DNA of 64,000 bases from Corynebacterium bovis DSM 20582 = CIP 54.80 (GCF_030408615.1 NZ_CP047187.1:2232001-2296000); one strand, 5' to 3'; shown: positions 42,288 to 51,922, counted from the stretch's first letter. Numbers and translations are program-made. The notes: generated from the sequence alone by a model not told the origin.

Positions 42288-44924
42288 TCAGCGCTCGTCG
42301 TCGGAGGCGGCGTCGTCCCTCCCCCGGTCATCCGAGGCGGTGTCCCCGTCGCGCTCGGCCGGGTGGATCCACAGGGACTCCACGCCGTCGGCCGCGTGCG
42401 GATCGGTGTCGACCATGACGACGTCACCGTCGCGGATCTCCCCGGAGAGCAGCTTCTTCGCCAGGGCGTCACCGATGGACTTCTGGATGAGCCGGCGCAA
42501 CGGCCGGGCGCCGTACGCCGGGTCGAAGCCCTTCTCCGCGAGCCACGCCCGCGCCCCGTCGGAGACCCGGAGGACGAGCCGCCGCGTCGCCAGCCGGTCG
42601 GCGAGCTGCCGCACCTGGATGTCGACGATCCCGGCGAGCTGCTCGGTCGAGAGGCTGCTGAAGATCACGACGTCGTCGAGCCGGTTGATGAACTCCGGCT
42701 TGAACGCGGCCTTCACCGCGTCCATGACCTGCTCGTCCGTCCCGCCGGCACCGAGGTTCGACGTGAGGATGAGGATCGTGTTGCGGAAGTCCACGGTCCG
42801 GCCCTGTCCGTCGGTCAGGCGCCCCTCGTCGAGAACCTGGAGCAGCACGTCGAAGACGTCCGGGTGGGCCTTCTCCACCTCGTCGAAGAGGACGACGGTG
42901 TACGGCCTGCGGCGGACGGCCTCGGTGAGCTGGCCGCCGGCGTCGTACCCGACGTACCCCGGAGGCGCCCCGACGAGCCGGGCGACGGAGTGCTTCTCCC
43001 CGTACTCGGACATGTCGATGCGCACCATCGCGTGCTCGTCGTCGAAGAGGAACTCCGCGAGCGCCTTGGCGAGCTCGGTCTTGCCGACGCCCGTCGGGCC
43101 GAGGAAGAGGAACGACCCCGTCGGACGGTTCGGGTCGTCCACCCCGGCGCGGGAGCGCCGGACGGCGTCGGACACCGCCTCGACCGCACGGTCCTGGCCG
43201 ACCACCCGGCCGGCGAGCGCCGTCTCCATCGCGAGGAGCTTCTCCGTCTCGCCCTGGAGCATCTTGCCCGCGGGCACGCCGGTCCACGCGCTGACGACCT
43301 CGGCGATCGTGTCCGGGGTGACCTCCTCGGTGAGCATCATCTCGCCCTGGGTCGCGGCGACGCGGTCCTCCGCCTCGGCGACCTTCTTCTCCAGGTCGGG
43401 GATGCGGCCGTAGCGCAGCTCCGCGACCTTGGCGAAGTCACCGTCGCGCTCGGCGATCTCGGACTCGTTCCGGTAGTGGTCGAGCTCCTCCTTCGCCTCG
43501 CGGAGCGTGTCGATGACGCCCTTCTCGTTCTCCCAGCGCGCCGTGAGCCCGGACAGCTTCTCCCGCTCGTCGGCGAGTTCGCTGCGCAGGTGCTCCAGGC
43601 GGTCCTTCGACGCGGCGTCCGACTCCTGCTCGAGGGCCATCTCCTCGATCTCGAGGCGGCGGACGACGCGTTCGACCGTGTCGATCTCCTCCGGGCGGCT
43701 GTCGATCTCCATCCGGAGCCGCGAGGCGGCCTCGTCGACGAGGTCGATGGCCTTGTCCGGGAGGAACCGGCTCGTGATGTAGCGGTCCGAGAGGGTCGCG
43801 GCCGCGACGAGGGCGGAGTCCTGGATCCGCACGCCGTGGTGGACCTCGTAGCGCTCCTTGAGGCCACGGAGGATGCCGATGGCGTCCTCGACCGTCGGCT
43901 CACCGACGTAGACCTGCTGGAAGCGGCGTTCGAGCGCGGCGTCCTTCTCGATGTACTTCCGGTACTCGTCGAGTGTCGTCGCCCCGACGAGGCGCAGCTC
44001 ACCCCGGGCGAGCAGCGGCTTGATCATGTTCCCGGCGTCCATCGCGGAGTCGCCCGTCGCACCGGCACCGACGATGGTGTGGAGCTCGTCGATGAAGGTG
44101 ATGATCTCGCCGTCGGCCTCCTTGATCTCGTCGAGCACGGCCTTGAGCCGCTCCTCGAACTCGCCCCGGTACTTCGCACCGGCGACCATCGAGCCGAGGT
44201 CGAGGCTCACGAGCTTCTTGCCGCGCAGGGACTCCGGGACGTCGCCGGCGACGATGCGCCGGGCCAGCCCCTCGACGATGGCGGTCTTGCCGACGCCGGG
44301 CTCGCCGATGAGGACCGGGTTGTTCTTCGTCCGGCGGGACAGGACCTGGATGACCCGGCGGATCTCCTGGTCACGCCCGATGACGGGGTCGATGCGGCCC
44401 TCGCGGGCGCGGGCGGTGAGGTCGGTGGAGTACTTCTCCAGGGCCTGGAACTGGCCCTCGGGCTCCTCGGTCGTCACCCGGCGGTTGCCGCGCACGGCCT
44501 CGAGGGCACCGCGGACGGCCTCGGCCGTCGCGCCGAGCTCGTGGAGCGCCGTCGCGGCGTCGGACGTGCCGGCGGCGATGGCGGCGAGGAGCACCTCGGT
44601 GGAGACGTAGGTGTCACCGAGGGACTCGGCGAGCTCCTGGCCGGCGGTGAGGGCGTTGAGGCTGTCCCGGGTGAACTGGGGGTTCGCCATGCCGCCGCCG
44701 GTGGCCGTCGGGTAGGAGTCGACGAGCTGCCGGCCCCGGGCGAGGACGGCGTTGACGTCGACACCCGCGGTCTCGAGGACCGGGCGGGCGATGGAGTCCT
44801 CGGGCTCGAGGAGGGCGACCATGAGGTGCGCCGGACGGATGTCCGGGTTCCCCTTGGCGCTGGCGGACTGGAGGGCGGCCTGCATGGCCTCCCTCGTCAT
44901 CGTGGTGGGGGTGAAGTTGGTCAT
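42288..44924 (-). CDS. clpB: ATP-dependent disaggregase ClpB
   Basis: 878 aa. A Hsp100 chaperone that resolves protein aggregates together with DnaK-DnaJ-GrpE. N-terminal Clp repeats, then NBD1 (Walker A GEPGVGKT, Walker B FIDELH), the long coiled-coil M domain (about residues 400-530, e.g. [19 protein letters not shown]) and NBD2 ([20 protein letters not shown]). An Asp/Arg-rich tail is added. ATG 44924 follows GAAAGGACATC on the minus strand. Regulation: a HAIR element and a SigH-type promoter lie about 250-290 bp upstream. Confidence 0.98.
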   Translation of the reverse strand: MTNFTPTTMTREAMQAALQSASAKGNPDIRPAHLMVALLEPEDSIARPVLETAGVDVNAVLARGRQLVDSYPTATGGGMANPQFTRDSLNALTAGQELAESLGDTYVSTEVLLAAIAAGTSDAATALHELGATAEAVRGALEAVRGNRRVTTEEPEGQFQALEKYSTDLTARAREGRIDPVIGRDQEIRRVIQVLSRRTKNNPVLIGEPGVGKTAIVEGLARRIVAGDVPESLRGKKLVSLDLGSMVAGAKYRGEFEERLKAVLDEIKEADGEIITFIDELHTIVGAGATGDSAMDAGNMIKPLLARGELRLVGATTLDEYRKYIEKDAALERRFQQVYVGEPTVEDAIGILRGLKERYEVHHGVRIQDSALVAAATLSDRYITSRFLPDKAIDLVDEAASRLRMEIDSRPEEIDTVERVVRRLEIEEMALEQESDAASKDRLEHLRSELADEREKLSGLTARWENEKGVIDTLREAKEELDHYRNESEIAERDGDFAKVAELRYGRIPDLEKKVAEAEDRVAATQGEMMLTEEVTPDTIAEVVSAWTGVPAGKMLQGETEKLLAMETALAGRVVGQDRAVEAVSDAVRRSRAGVDDPNRPTGSFLFLGPTGVGKTELAKALAEFLFDDEHAMVRIDMSEYGEKHSVARLVGAPPGYVGYDAGGQLTEAVRRRPYTVVLFDEVEKAHPDVFDVLLQVLDEGRLTDGQGRTVDFRNTILILTSNLGAGGTDEQVMDAVKAAFKPEFINRLDDVVIFSSLSTEQLAGIVDIQVRQLADRLATRRLVLRVSDGARAWLAEKGFDPAYGARPLRRLIQKSIGDALAKKLLSGEIRDGDVVMVDTDPHAADGVESLWIHPAERDGDTASDDRGRDDAASDDER

Positions 44925-45179
44925 CTGCGATGTCCTTTCGTCGGTCGACCCCGCGCGACCGGGCCGTCTCCGGGGAGGGGCGGGGTCTGCGCGCACAGCT
45001 GCGAATTCCACACCGGCCCCGCTCCGGGACCGGCCTGACCCGACGGGGCAACGTTGCCGGTGTCCAGGGTAGTGCGGTCGCGGGGGGCGGGGACGGCGGT
45101 GATCGTGTCGGCCCGGGCCGTCCGGGCCGTCCGGTCCGTCCGGGCTGTCTCGTCTGACGGATCTGTCGTCACCCTGTGC

Positions 45180-45212
45180 AACGCACCCGGGGTTGAGTCT
45201 GTTCCGCTCAAT
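45180..45212 (-). promoter_or_regulatory. SigH-type promoter overlapped by a HAIR operator for HspR (clpB)
   Basis: On the minus strand, -35 GGAAC (45201-45205), 18-bp spacer and -10 GTT (45180-45182) fit the SigH pattern GGAA(T/C)-N18-GTT. The dyad gTTGAGT-N7-gCTCAAt (45192-45212) matches the HspR box CTTGAGT-N7-ACTCAAG in ten of fourteen positions and covers the -35. The leader to clpB would be about 250 nt, longer than usual. The 45225-45240 GlxR-like site and the opposite promoter share this 400-bp gap (44925-45325). Confidence 0.65.
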
Positions 45213-45224
45213 TCTCCGAATTCC

Positions 45225-45240
45225 TGTGATGTGTGTCACA
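45225..45240. promoter_or_regulatory. GlxR/CRP-type operator
   Basis: TGTGATGTGTGTCACA is an exact TGTGA-N6-TCACA palindrome, the consensus of the corynebacterial cAMP-dependent regulator GlxR. It lies 86 bp upstream of the plus-strand gene at 45326 and upstream of the clpB promoter on the other strand. Confidence 0.8.
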
Positions 45241-45313
45241 TCCGGCGGGCGGGGCCTGGCCACCCCCGGGCCCGACGACCACCCGCCGGGGCGACCGGCG
45301 GCGGGACCTTTGG

Positions 45314-45319
45314 CACAAT
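45314..45319 (+). promoter_or_regulatory. Possible -10 of a leaderless transcript
   Basis: CACAAT lies 6 nt before GTG 45326; no ribosome site precedes that start. Confidence 0.45.
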
Positions 45320-45325
45320 AGGACC

Positions 45326-46744
45326 GTGAACTGGAGCGGAACTGACAGCGGGTGGCCCACGGCCGCACCGGCCGACCTCCCCGCCGCGGTCGCCGTCGCG
45401 CGCGACCGCGCGGAGGAGATCCTGCGCCGGGCGGTGGAGCACTACACCCGGACCGCGCCGCCTCCCCTGGACGTCCACCAGCCGGGCCCCGCCGACGGCC
45501 CGGACCTCCCGCCGGAGACCGCCCCGCGACCCGACCCGCAGCTGCTCCTCCGCGTCGCCCGGCGGGCCCTCGACGGCCTCACCCCCGCCGGCGACTTCAC
45601 CCGCCCCGCCGCGGACCTCCTCACCGCCCTCGGCCGGGACCTGCGCAAGTACGGCGTCGGCGTCCCGCACCACGAGGCCGCCGCGGAGTCCCTCATCCGC
45701 GCCGTGTGCGCGACCTTCGGGGTGCCCGCGCCCGGCTCGCCCACCCCGGACGGCCCCCACGGCCGGCACGGTCGGCACGGCCGGCACGGCAGGGACGACG
45801 ACGACCCCTCCGCCGGCACCGCCCCCGCCACCGCCGGCGCCCCCACCACCGACGCCGCCGACGCCCCCGCCCCGGGCCCGGTCACCGGCGTGACCTACGC
45901 CGAGGCCGAACGCCTCGGCATCTCCGCCGGCACCGCCGAACTCCTCCAGGCCACGGAACTCGCCGTCCACCTCGCCGCGCTCGGCGCGACCGAGGACGCC
46001 GACCACGGCCAGCCCGCCACCGCCGGGGCGGAGGTCCTGGAGGTCGAACGCCGCTCCGCGGAGGTGACCGTCGTCCGGCTCCGCCTCACCCCTCCCCTGA
46101 CGTGGTACGCGGGGCAGTACGTCGAGGTCCGCACCCCCCGGGCCCCCGGGGTGTGGCGGCACCTCTCCCCCACCTTCCCCGGCAACCCCGAGGGGCTCGT
46201 GGAGTTCCAGGTGCGCACCGTCCCGGGCGGGACCTTCTCCCCGACCGTGCCGGAGACCCGGCCCGGCGACCGGTGGGTCGTCGCGAACCCGGCCGGCGAC
46301 CTCGCGGTGAGCGGCGACCGGGACGTACTCATGATCGCCGGCGGCACCGGCCTCGGCCCGTTGCGCGCGCTGATCCTCGACATGTCGCGGACGCCCGGGT
46401 CACCGGCCGTCGACGTGTTCTACGGCGCGCGCTACCCCGGCGAGCTCGTCGAACTCACCGGGATGCTCGGCTTCGCCGACGCCCACCCCTGGCTCACCGT
46501 CACCCCCGTCGTCGAGCACCGGGAGGACGCCCCCGGGGTCATGCTCAGCCGCCACCGCCTGCCCGAGCACGACCCGGCGACGATGCAGGCGGGGACGCTC
46601 GCCGAGGTCGTCACCGCCGCCGGGCCGTGGACCGGACGGGAGGTCCTCGTCTGCGGCAGCCCGGCGATGGTGCGCGCGACGGTGGAGGCGCTCGTCGGGA
46701 ACGGGGTGGACCCCTCCCTCATCCGCCACGACCCCCTCATCTGA
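45326..46744 (+). CDS. Globin-like / ferredoxin-reductase fusion (flavohaemoglobin-like)
   Basis: 472 aa. The C-terminal half (about 240-465) is a ferredoxin-NADP reductase module: FAD site near [11 protein letters not shown], then VPGGTFSPT, nucleotide loop [14 protein letters not shown], and CGSPAMV near the end. The N-terminal half resembles a globin in [23 protein letters not shown], which is where flavohaemoglobins have LAxKHxSLxIxPExYxxVGxxLL. The proximal haem His of that motif is replaced, so haem binding is doubtful. A His/Gly/Arg repeat ([11 protein letters not shown]) joins the halves. A similar gene lies beside clpB in other corynebacteria. Role unknown; NO detoxification cannot be assumed. 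Confidence 0.75.
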   Translation: MNWSGTDSGWPTAAPADLPAAVAVARDRAEEILRRAVEHYTRTAPPPLDVHQPGPADGPDLPPETAPRPDPQLLLRVARRALDGLTPAGDFTRPAADLLTALGRDLRKYGVGVPHHEAAAESLIRAVCATFGVPAPGSPTPDGPHGRHGRHGRHGRDDDDPSAGTAPATAGAPTTDAADAPAPGPVTGVTYAEAERLGISAGTAELLQATELAVHLAALGATEDADHGQPATAGAEVLEVERRSAEVTVVRLRLTPPLTWYAGQYVEVRTPRAPGVWRHLSPTFPGNPEGLVEFQVRTVPGGTFSPTVPETRPGDRWVVANPAGDLAVSGDRDVLMIAGGTGLGPLRALILDMSRTPGSPAVDVFYGARYPGELVELTGMLGFADAHPWLTVTPVVEHREDAPGVMLSRHRLPEHDPATMQAGTLAEVVTAAGPWTGREVLVCGSPAMVRATVEALVGNGVDPSLIRHDPLI

Positions 46745-46776
46745 GCCCGGATCAGCCCCGGACCGGGCGGGCCGGG

Positions 46777-47655
46777 TCAGCCGACCGCGCTGTCCCGACC
46801 GTGCCCGTGGAGCACCGGGAGGGTCTTGCGCACCCGGTCGACCTGGTTCGGGTCGATGTCCACCATGAGCACCTGGGCGACGTACCCCGTCTCCGCGAGG
46901 CGTGCCCCGTCGGGCCCCATGATGACCGAGTGCCCGATGCCGGTCGGGCCGTCGTTCTGACCGTACCGGTCCGACGTCCCCGGACGGGCCTGACCTGCGG
47001 CGACGAGGTAACACGTGGAGTCCAGGGCCCGGGCCGCGGTGAGGGTCCGCCACTGGTCGAGCTTGCCGGGGCCGTCGGTCCAGGAGGTGGGGACGACGAC
47101 GACCGTCGCCCCGGCCTCGGCCAACGCGATGAAGTGGTTCGGGAAGCGGATGTCGAAGCACGTGGCCAGGCCGACGGTCGTCCCGCCGACGTCGAAGGTG
47201 ACCCGGCGGCCCCCGGGCTTGACCGTGTCCGACTCCCGGTACCCGAAGGCGTCGAACGTGTGGATCTTGTCGTAGTGCGTCGTCCCCTCCGGGCCGGCGA
47301 CGAGGAGCGTGTTGTAGACCCGGCGGAACCGGTTCGCCTCACCGGAGCCCTCGACCGGGTCCTCCTTGAGGTCCCCGGCCGGCTGCCGGTACACCGTGTC
47401 CGCCGGGGTGAACATGCCGACGACGGCCGTGACGTCGTTCTCCTCCGCCGACCGCCGCACGGCCCGGGCGAACGGGCCGTCGAGCGGCTGGGCGACCATG
47501 TCCAGACGCCCCGAGTCGAAGGGGAACATCGCCGCCTCGGGGAAGACCACGAGGTCCGCGCCGTTCTTCGCCGATGCCGCGATGTAGCGGCGGATCGTGC
47601 GGAGGTTGGCGTCGACGTCCGGCTCGGAGTTCATCTGGATGACCGCGATACGCAT
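46777..47655 (-). CDS. Carbon-nitrogen hydrolase (nitrilase superfamily)
   Basis: 292 aa with the full Glu-Lys-Cys triad: Glu40 in VVFPEAAM, Lys130 in YDKIHTFD and Cys166 in ATCFDIRFP. It resembles Nit1/Nit2-type omega-amidases, which act on deaminated glutathione or 2-oxo-acid amides, more than true nitrilases. Cytosolic. It is convergent with the globin/FNR gene (32-bp gap) and lies 5 bp downstream of the PAP2 gene, so it may be expressed with it. Confidence 0.9.
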   Translation of the reverse strand: MRIAVIQMNSEPDVDANLRTIRRYIAASAKNGADLVVFPEAAMFPFDSGRLDMVAQPLDGPFARAVRRSAEENDVTAVVGMFTPADTVYRQPAGDLKEDPVEGSGEANRFRRVYNTLLVAGPEGTTHYDKIHTFDAFGYRESDTVKPGGRRVTFDVGGTTVGLATCFDIRFPNHFIALAEAGATVVVVPTSWTDGPGKLDQWRTLTAARALDSTCYLVAAGQARPGTSDRYGQNDGPTGIGHSVIMGPDGARLAETGYVAQVLMVDIDPNQVDRVRKTLPVLHGHGRDSAVG

Positions 47656-47660
47656 GGGCC

Positions 47661-49238
47661 CTAGGGTAGCTGCGCCGGGAGGGGCGCGCCGGAGCCCGGC
47701 GTGGCGGACCCGGGGGCGGGGGCGACGGAACCCGGTGCCGGAGCGGGCGCGGGGGCCGGTGCCGGGGCCGGGGCGGTGTCCGGGCGGACGACGGACGGGG
47801 CGTCCTGCCCCGGCTCGACGGACACGACCGCACCGTCCGCGCCGAGGGTGACCCGGGAGCTCATCGCGGCGGGCAGGTTGACGCGCTGCCAGCCCTGGGA
47901 GGAGGCGTCCAGCGGGAAGCCGGAGTCGATCTCCGTCGCGGCGATGACCGCGCGCCGCTGCTCCGGGGTGAGGTCGGGGAACGCGGTGACGAGCAGGGCC
48001 TCGGCGTTCTCCGGGACGACCGGCGCGTCACCGCCGGGCGTGACGCGGTCGAAACCGTAGGTCATGCGCGCGCGGTACGCGTCGAGCGCGGACGCCCGGC
48101 CGGTGACGGGTGCCGTCGAGACCGGGTCGGTGAACGCGTTCGTGTACCCGCCGGTGTCCGCGGCGCCGGTGTCGCGGATGCAGTCCGCGAGGGTCGCGCC
48201 GTGGCCGTCCGCCGCGCACCGGCCGGTGAGGTAGTCCGTGAGCTCCGCGCGGGCGGGCAGGAGCACGCCCGTGACGTAGTCCGGGGAGGACAGGGTGGAG
48301 GCCGTGTTGACGTGGCCGGTGATGCGGCCGCCCATGATGTCGAGGGCGTAGTGGACGCCGAGGACGACGCGGTTGTTGCCCGCCTCCGACGCCCGGGTGA
48401 CGACCTGGGGGCCGAGCTCCGGGAGCAGCTCGGCGAGCTCGAGGCCGATGCCGTAGGCGAAGGTCGTGTGCCCGGAGGGGAAGGCCTGGTTGATGCCCTT
48501 CACGCCCTTCGGACCGGTGCCCGCGTAGATGTCATACTCCGCGGAGTGCGGCTCGTCGGAATCCGGCTTCGTGCCCCAGTCGTCGATGCGGTGGATGTCC
48601 AGCTCCGGGGCGAGGCCGCGCAGGTCGTTCTCGCCGTTGCGGCTGCGGTCGCCGACGGAGCCCTTCTCCTTGTCGCCCGTCCGGAGGAAGGGGCGCGGGT
48701 AGTTGAAGTCCTGCTTCGCCGTGCCGGTCGTCGAGGACTTCCCGGCCTGGGCGATCGCGTCCGCCGTGAGGGGCAGGCGGCCCTCGGCCACGCCGTCGAG
48801 GAGGTAGCCGCCAAGGACCGGCCCGAGGGCGTCGCCGAGGGTCTCGCGCCAGTCCATGTCCGCGTCGGTGAGCGCGCGGTGGGCCTGGTCGACGTCCGCG
48901 GCACCGGCGTGGTTGACACCGACGGTGACCTCGTCGTTCCGGCCGAGGACCGCCGCGCCGGACGGGGTGACGTCGCCGCGGAAGGCGGTGGTCCGGATGC
49001 CGTCCTCGGAGGAGCCGTCGGCGACGGCGGGGGTCCACCAGTCGTAGTACTGGCCGAGCAGGGCGGTGCGGTTCGGGTCGAGGTTGTCGGCGGGGGCGGT
49101 CGCGTCAGGCGCGGCGGGGGCGGTGGGGGCGGGGGCCGCAGGGGCCGACGCACCCGCCAGTGGCACAGCGGTCACAGCCATTCCGAGCGCAAGGCTGGCG
49201 GCACAACAGGCCGTGGTCAGGGATTTCACTGCTTTCAT
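47661..49238 (-). CDS. Secreted PAP2-family acid phosphatase
   Basis: 525 aa. ATG 49238 has AGGAGAGAAAAGG upstream; residues 1-35 are a signal peptide (TTACCAASLALGMAVTAVPL, cleavage near AGASA). The PAP2 motifs are present: KQDFNYPRP (K-x6-RP), FPSGHTTF with His257, and NNRVVLGVHYALDIMG with the nucleophilic His (usual start SR is NR here). The C-terminus is a Pro/Ala repeat (about 20 residues of PAPA) and no LPXTG is visible, so it is secreted or held loosely in the wall. Enzymes of this type scavenge phosphate outside the cell. A PHO-box-like direct repeat upstream supports induction by phosphate starvation. Confidence 0.9.
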   Translation of the reverse strand: MKAVKSLTTACCAASLALGMAVTAVPLAGASAPAAPAPTAPAAPDATAPADNLDPNRTALLGQYYDWWTPAVADGSSEDGIRTTAFRGDVTPSGAAVLGRNDEVTVGVNHAGAADVDQAHRALTDADMDWRETLGDALGPVLGGYLLDGVAEGRLPLTADAIAQAGKSSTTGTAKQDFNYPRPFLRTGDKEKGSVGDRSRNGENDLRGLAPELDIHRIDDWGTKPDSDEPHSAEYDIYAGTGPKGVKGINQAFPSGHTTFAYGIGLELAELLPELGPQVVTRASEAGNNRVVLGVHYALDIMGGRITGHVNTASTLSSPDYVTGVLLPARAELTDYLTGRCAADGHGATLADCIRDTGAADTGGYTNAFTDPVSTAPVTGRASALDAYRARMTYGFDRVTPGGDAPVVPENAEALLVTAFPDLTPEQRRAVIAATEIDSGFPLDASSQGWQRVNLPAAMSSRVTLGADGAVVSVEPGQDAPSVVRPDTAPAPAPAPAPAPAPGSVAPAPGSATPGSGAPLPAQLP

Positions 49239-49300
49239 GTGACCTTTTCTCTCCTCATGTGACACAGCTGAAATATTGCTGTCCGCATGAGTATGGCGGG

Positions 49301-49322
49301 CCGTGGTGAACGCGTGGTGAAC
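49301..49322 (-). promoter_or_regulatory. PHO-box-like direct repeat before the phosphatase gene
   Basis: On the minus strand GTTCACCACGC is followed at once by GTTCACCACGG, two 11-nt units beginning GTTCACC. That is the unit length and core of PhoP PHO boxes in Streptomyces. A -10-like CATACT (49290-49295) follows, so a bound activator would overlap the -35. The gap 49239-49502 holds no gene. Confidence 0.6.
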
Positions 49323-49357
49323 CCGAGGTTGAATACTGAAGGACAGTGTCGGTCAGG

Positions 49358-49366
49358 TTGTCCACA
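49358..49366 (+). other. Single DnaA-box-like 9-mer
   Basis: TTGTCCACA, identical to the actinobacterial DnaA-box consensus. It stands alone, so it is not an origin. Confidence 0.35.
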
Positions 49367-49502
49367 GGCCTGCGGACGACCCCGGGCGGACTGTCCGGGG
49401 TCCCGGCTACGGTGGTGGCAGCACAGACGGAGCACGCAGACCGGACACAGGGGACGCGGCGGTCACGGTAGGCCGCGGCGGTGATCCCGGACAGGGGGAC
49501 AG

Positions 49503-49916
49503 ATGCAGGGGGACCGGACGGACACGGGCCGGGTGACCGGGGCGCCGGGGGTCAGGGTGCCGGAACGCGGGGGCCGGCCGGCAACACCACCGGGGGTGGT
49601 GGCGGCCGCGCCGGGGACGGGCCCGTCCGACGCGGGGACCGGCCCGGCCGCGGGGACGCTCGTCGTCGACCCCGGGGCCCTCCTCCGGCGGGCCGGGGAG
49701 ATCCGGGCGGTGACCTCCCGCCCCCTCACCGCGCCGGGGACGGCACCGATGCCGGGCGGGGAGCTCACCGCGGCCCTCGCGGCGCTGGCCGACCGGGTGG
49801 TGGACACCGCCGCCGCGCACACCGGCGTCGCCGCCGCCCTGGCCGACGACCTCGCCGCGTTCACCCGCGCGGTCCTCGGCGCGGACGCCCTCGACGCGCC
49901 GGGGGCACGCCCGTGA
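49503..49916 (+). CDS. EspC/WXG-like small protein paired with the DUF1023 hydrolase
   Basis: 137 aa. After a Pro/Gly-rich start, residues about 50-130 form two helices (DPGALLRRAGEIRAV and then GGELTAALAALADRVVDTAA) in the pattern of EspC-like/ESX-associated helical hairpins; the characteristic opening V-DPGAL is present. No signal peptide and no WXG. It overlaps the DUF1023 gene by 4 nt (GTGA). Such pairs occur in mycolate Actinobacteria. Export by a type VII system is a possibility, not shown. Confidence 0.6.
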   Translation: MQGDRTDTGRVTGAPGVRVPERGGRPATPPGVVAAAPGTGPSDAGTGPAAGTLVVDPGALLRRAGEIRAVTSRPLTAPGTAPMPGGELTAALAALADRVVDTAAAHTGVAAALADDLAAFTRAVLGADALDAPGARP

Positions 49917-51355
49917 GTGCGGTGGGGATCGCCGGGATCACCGGCCTCGTCCCGGACCGCGCGCTGCCCGACGGGTGGCACGCCGCCGGGGCCGACCTGC
50001 GGACCCGGGGCGGGGAGCTGCGCGTCGCGAGCCGGTGGCCGTCGTGGAGCGGGCGCAGCGCCGACGCCGCCGCCGCGCGACTGCGGGTCATCGCCGACGA
50101 CCTCGACGTCACCGGGGCCGCCGTGGGCGTCGTCGCGGTCGTCGTCGAGGCCCACGTCGCGGCACTCGCCCTCATCCGGGCGACGGTCACCGCCGCCCTC
50201 GCCCTCGCCCGGGTCGCGGGACTCACCGTCGGGGACGACGGCACCCTCACCGGCCCCGGCCCCGCCACGGCCGGACCCGGGGCGGTGATCGGACCGGTCC
50301 TCCGCGCGGCGGTCCGCGCGGTCGCGGCCGCGGACGGGCTCGCGGCCCGGACGGTCACCCTCGCGGTGCCCCCGCCGGCGCCGGTGTCCACCGCACCGCT
50401 GGCGTTGGCGTCGACGTCGCCCGACCCGGTGACCGCCGCCCGCGACACCCTCACCGCGCGGGGCCTGGACCTGCCCGTCACGGTGCTGGGGGCCGACGGC
50501 ACCCCCGACCCCGGCGGCGACCCGGGGCCGGGCGCCCGGCGCGCCGTCGTCGTCGGCGACCCGGACACCGCGGCGACGGTGACGACGCTGGTCAGCGGCG
50601 TCGGCTCGACGGGTCCGGGCGGGGACGCGACGGCCGCGGCGTGGGCGGCGTCCCTCGCCCGCCCGGACCACGCGGTCGTCGCCTGGCAGGGGTACGACGC
50701 CCCGACGTCCCTGTCCGCCGCCGTCGCCGACGCCCCGGCCGTCGCCGGGGGCCGGACGCTGCGGGAGTTCCAGCGCTCGCTCCGCGCGCGTCACCCGCGG
50801 GCGCGGCTCACCGTCACCGGGTACAGCTACGGGTCCGTCGTCGTCGGCCGGGCGGCCGGCGACCGCGCCGACCCCCTCGAGGCGGACGGGGTGACCCTCG
50901 AGGGCAGCCCCGGGGTCGACGCCGCGTCGGCCGCGGACCTGCGCCTCCACGCGACGGACGGCCGGCCGGAGGTGCAGGTCCGGCGGTTGCCCGGCGACCT
51001 CATCCGGCTGGCCACCGGGCCCGTCGCCGGGGTCCACGGCCGCGACCCGGCCTCACCGGCGTTCGGGGCCGCCGGGGGTGCGACGTCGGCGGCCGAGGAC
51101 CTCCGCGACCGGCTGCTCGACGGCTACCTGTGGTCCCGGTCGGAGTGGGCCGCGCACGGGGGCTACCGGGCCCTCACCGACCCGGGCGTCGGGGACCCCG
51201 CCGGTGCGGGTGGCGGGGACGGGGACGCTACCGGGGCCGCGGCTCCGGCGGACGGGGCGGGCACCGGTCCGGGCGGAGGCGGCACGGGGCCGGGCAGGGT
51301 CAGTGGCCCGGGCTCCGGCGGAACCGCACCCGCGCCCGCTCGACCACCGCCGTGA
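49913..51355 (+). CDS. DUF1023 alpha/beta-hydrolase
   Basis: 480 aa. The N-terminal 200 residues are Ala/Val-rich helices; the C-terminal part is the DUF1023 hydrolase with nucleophile Ser in VTGYSYGSVVVG and preceding VAWQGYDAPTSL, typical of this family. It also shows LEGSPGVDA. Function in the family is unknown; some are encoded beside type VII secretion substrates. GTG 49913 overlaps the stop of the EspC-like gene. Its 3' end overlaps the opposing gene at 51300 by 56 bp. Confidence 0.82.
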   Translation: MSAVGIAGITGLVPDRALPDGWHAAGADLRTRGGELRVASRWPSWSGRSADAAAARLRVIADDLDVTGAAVGVVAVVVEAHVAALALIRATVTAALALARVAGLTVGDDGTLTGPGPATAGPGAVIGPVLRAAVRAVAAADGLAARTVTLAVPPPAPVSTAPLALASTSPDPVTAARDTLTARGLDLPVTVLGADGTPDPGGDPGPGARRAVVVGDPDTAATVTTLVSGVGSTGPGGDATAAAWAASLARPDHAVVAWQGYDAPTSLSAAVADAPAVAGGRTLREFQRSLRARHPRARLTVTGYSYGSVVVGRAAGDRADPLEADGVTLEGSPGVDAASAADLRLHATDGRPEVQVRRLPGDLIRLATGPVAGVHGRDPASPAFGAAGGATSAAEDLRDRLLDGYLWSRSEWAAHGGYRALTDPGVGDPAGAGGGDGDATGAAAPADGAGTGPGGGGTGPGRVSGPGSGGTAPAPARPPP

Positions 51356-51860
51356 CGGTGGCCGCGTCCGCGACGGAGACCGTCGTCGTCCGGCCGCCGT
51401 CCTCGATGAACGTCACCCGGCCGTGCGGCCGCGCCGGCCCGGCCTCGTACACCCACGTCCGCGCCGCGGGCGACCACGCGCCCGTGCGCCCCGGACGGTC
51501 GGCGGGACGGACGCGCCGCAGGGAGGACAACGGGACCACGCGGGTGAGGCGGAACGCCCCGGGGTTGACGACGACCACGTCCGGCTGGACCTCAAGGACG
51601 ACCGGGAACACCGCCCGGTGGACGGGGACCGCAGCCACCGCGAGGAGCAGGCACAACGCCGTGCCCGCCGGGAGGTGCCGCTGGACGCACACCCACGCGA
51701 GCCCGAGGGCCAGGACGGCGACCGCGACGGCGGCGACCGGTGCCCACACCGGGCCCGGGACCGTCGACCGGTACAGCACGCGGGTCGCGCCGCGGGTGCC
51801 ACGGGTGTCGGGGGGACCCGGCCGGTCCCCGTCCGGGCCGGTCCTGCGCAGCTCATCCAC
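51300..51860 (-). CDS. Two-span membrane protein with PH-like domain
   Basis: 186 aa from GTG 51860. Two adjacent membrane segments (VWAPVAAVAVAVLALGLAWV and LPAGTALCLLLAVAAVPVH) are followed by a beta-rich domain (VQPDVVVVNPGAFRLTRVVP), the architecture of small bacterial PH-domain proteins. No better name can be given. The last 56 bp overlap the convergent DUF1023 gene; its final residues (VRFRRSPGH) are therefore constrained by that gene, or the true stop usage needs checking. Confidence 0.6.
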   Translation of the reverse strand: MDELRRTGPDGDRPGPPDTRGTRGATRVLYRSTVPGPVWAPVAAVAVAVLALGLAWVCVQRHLPAGTALCLLLAVAAVPVHRAVFPVVLEVQPDVVVVNPGAFRLTRVVPLSSLRRVRPADRPGRTGAWSPAARTWVYEAGPARPHGRVTFIEDGGRTTTVSVADAATVTAVVERARVRFRRSPGH

Positions 51861-51922
51861 GGCGTCAACGTAGCACGCGCCCGGCCGGCCACCCGGGCGC
51901 TCCACGCCCTAGAATCCGGACC

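Noticed and set aside
2404..45038. Very long antisense ORFs, for example opposite metE (2404-4209), opposite gcvTP (33229-37995) and opposite clpB (42207-45038)
   Set aside because: They mirror well-conserved genes, have Arg/Gly/Val-rich sequence without domains and result from codon bias in very GC-rich DNA.
49358..49366. Replication origin
   Set aside because: A single DnaA-box-like 9-mer without a cluster, AT-rich unwinding region or dnaA/dnaN genes.
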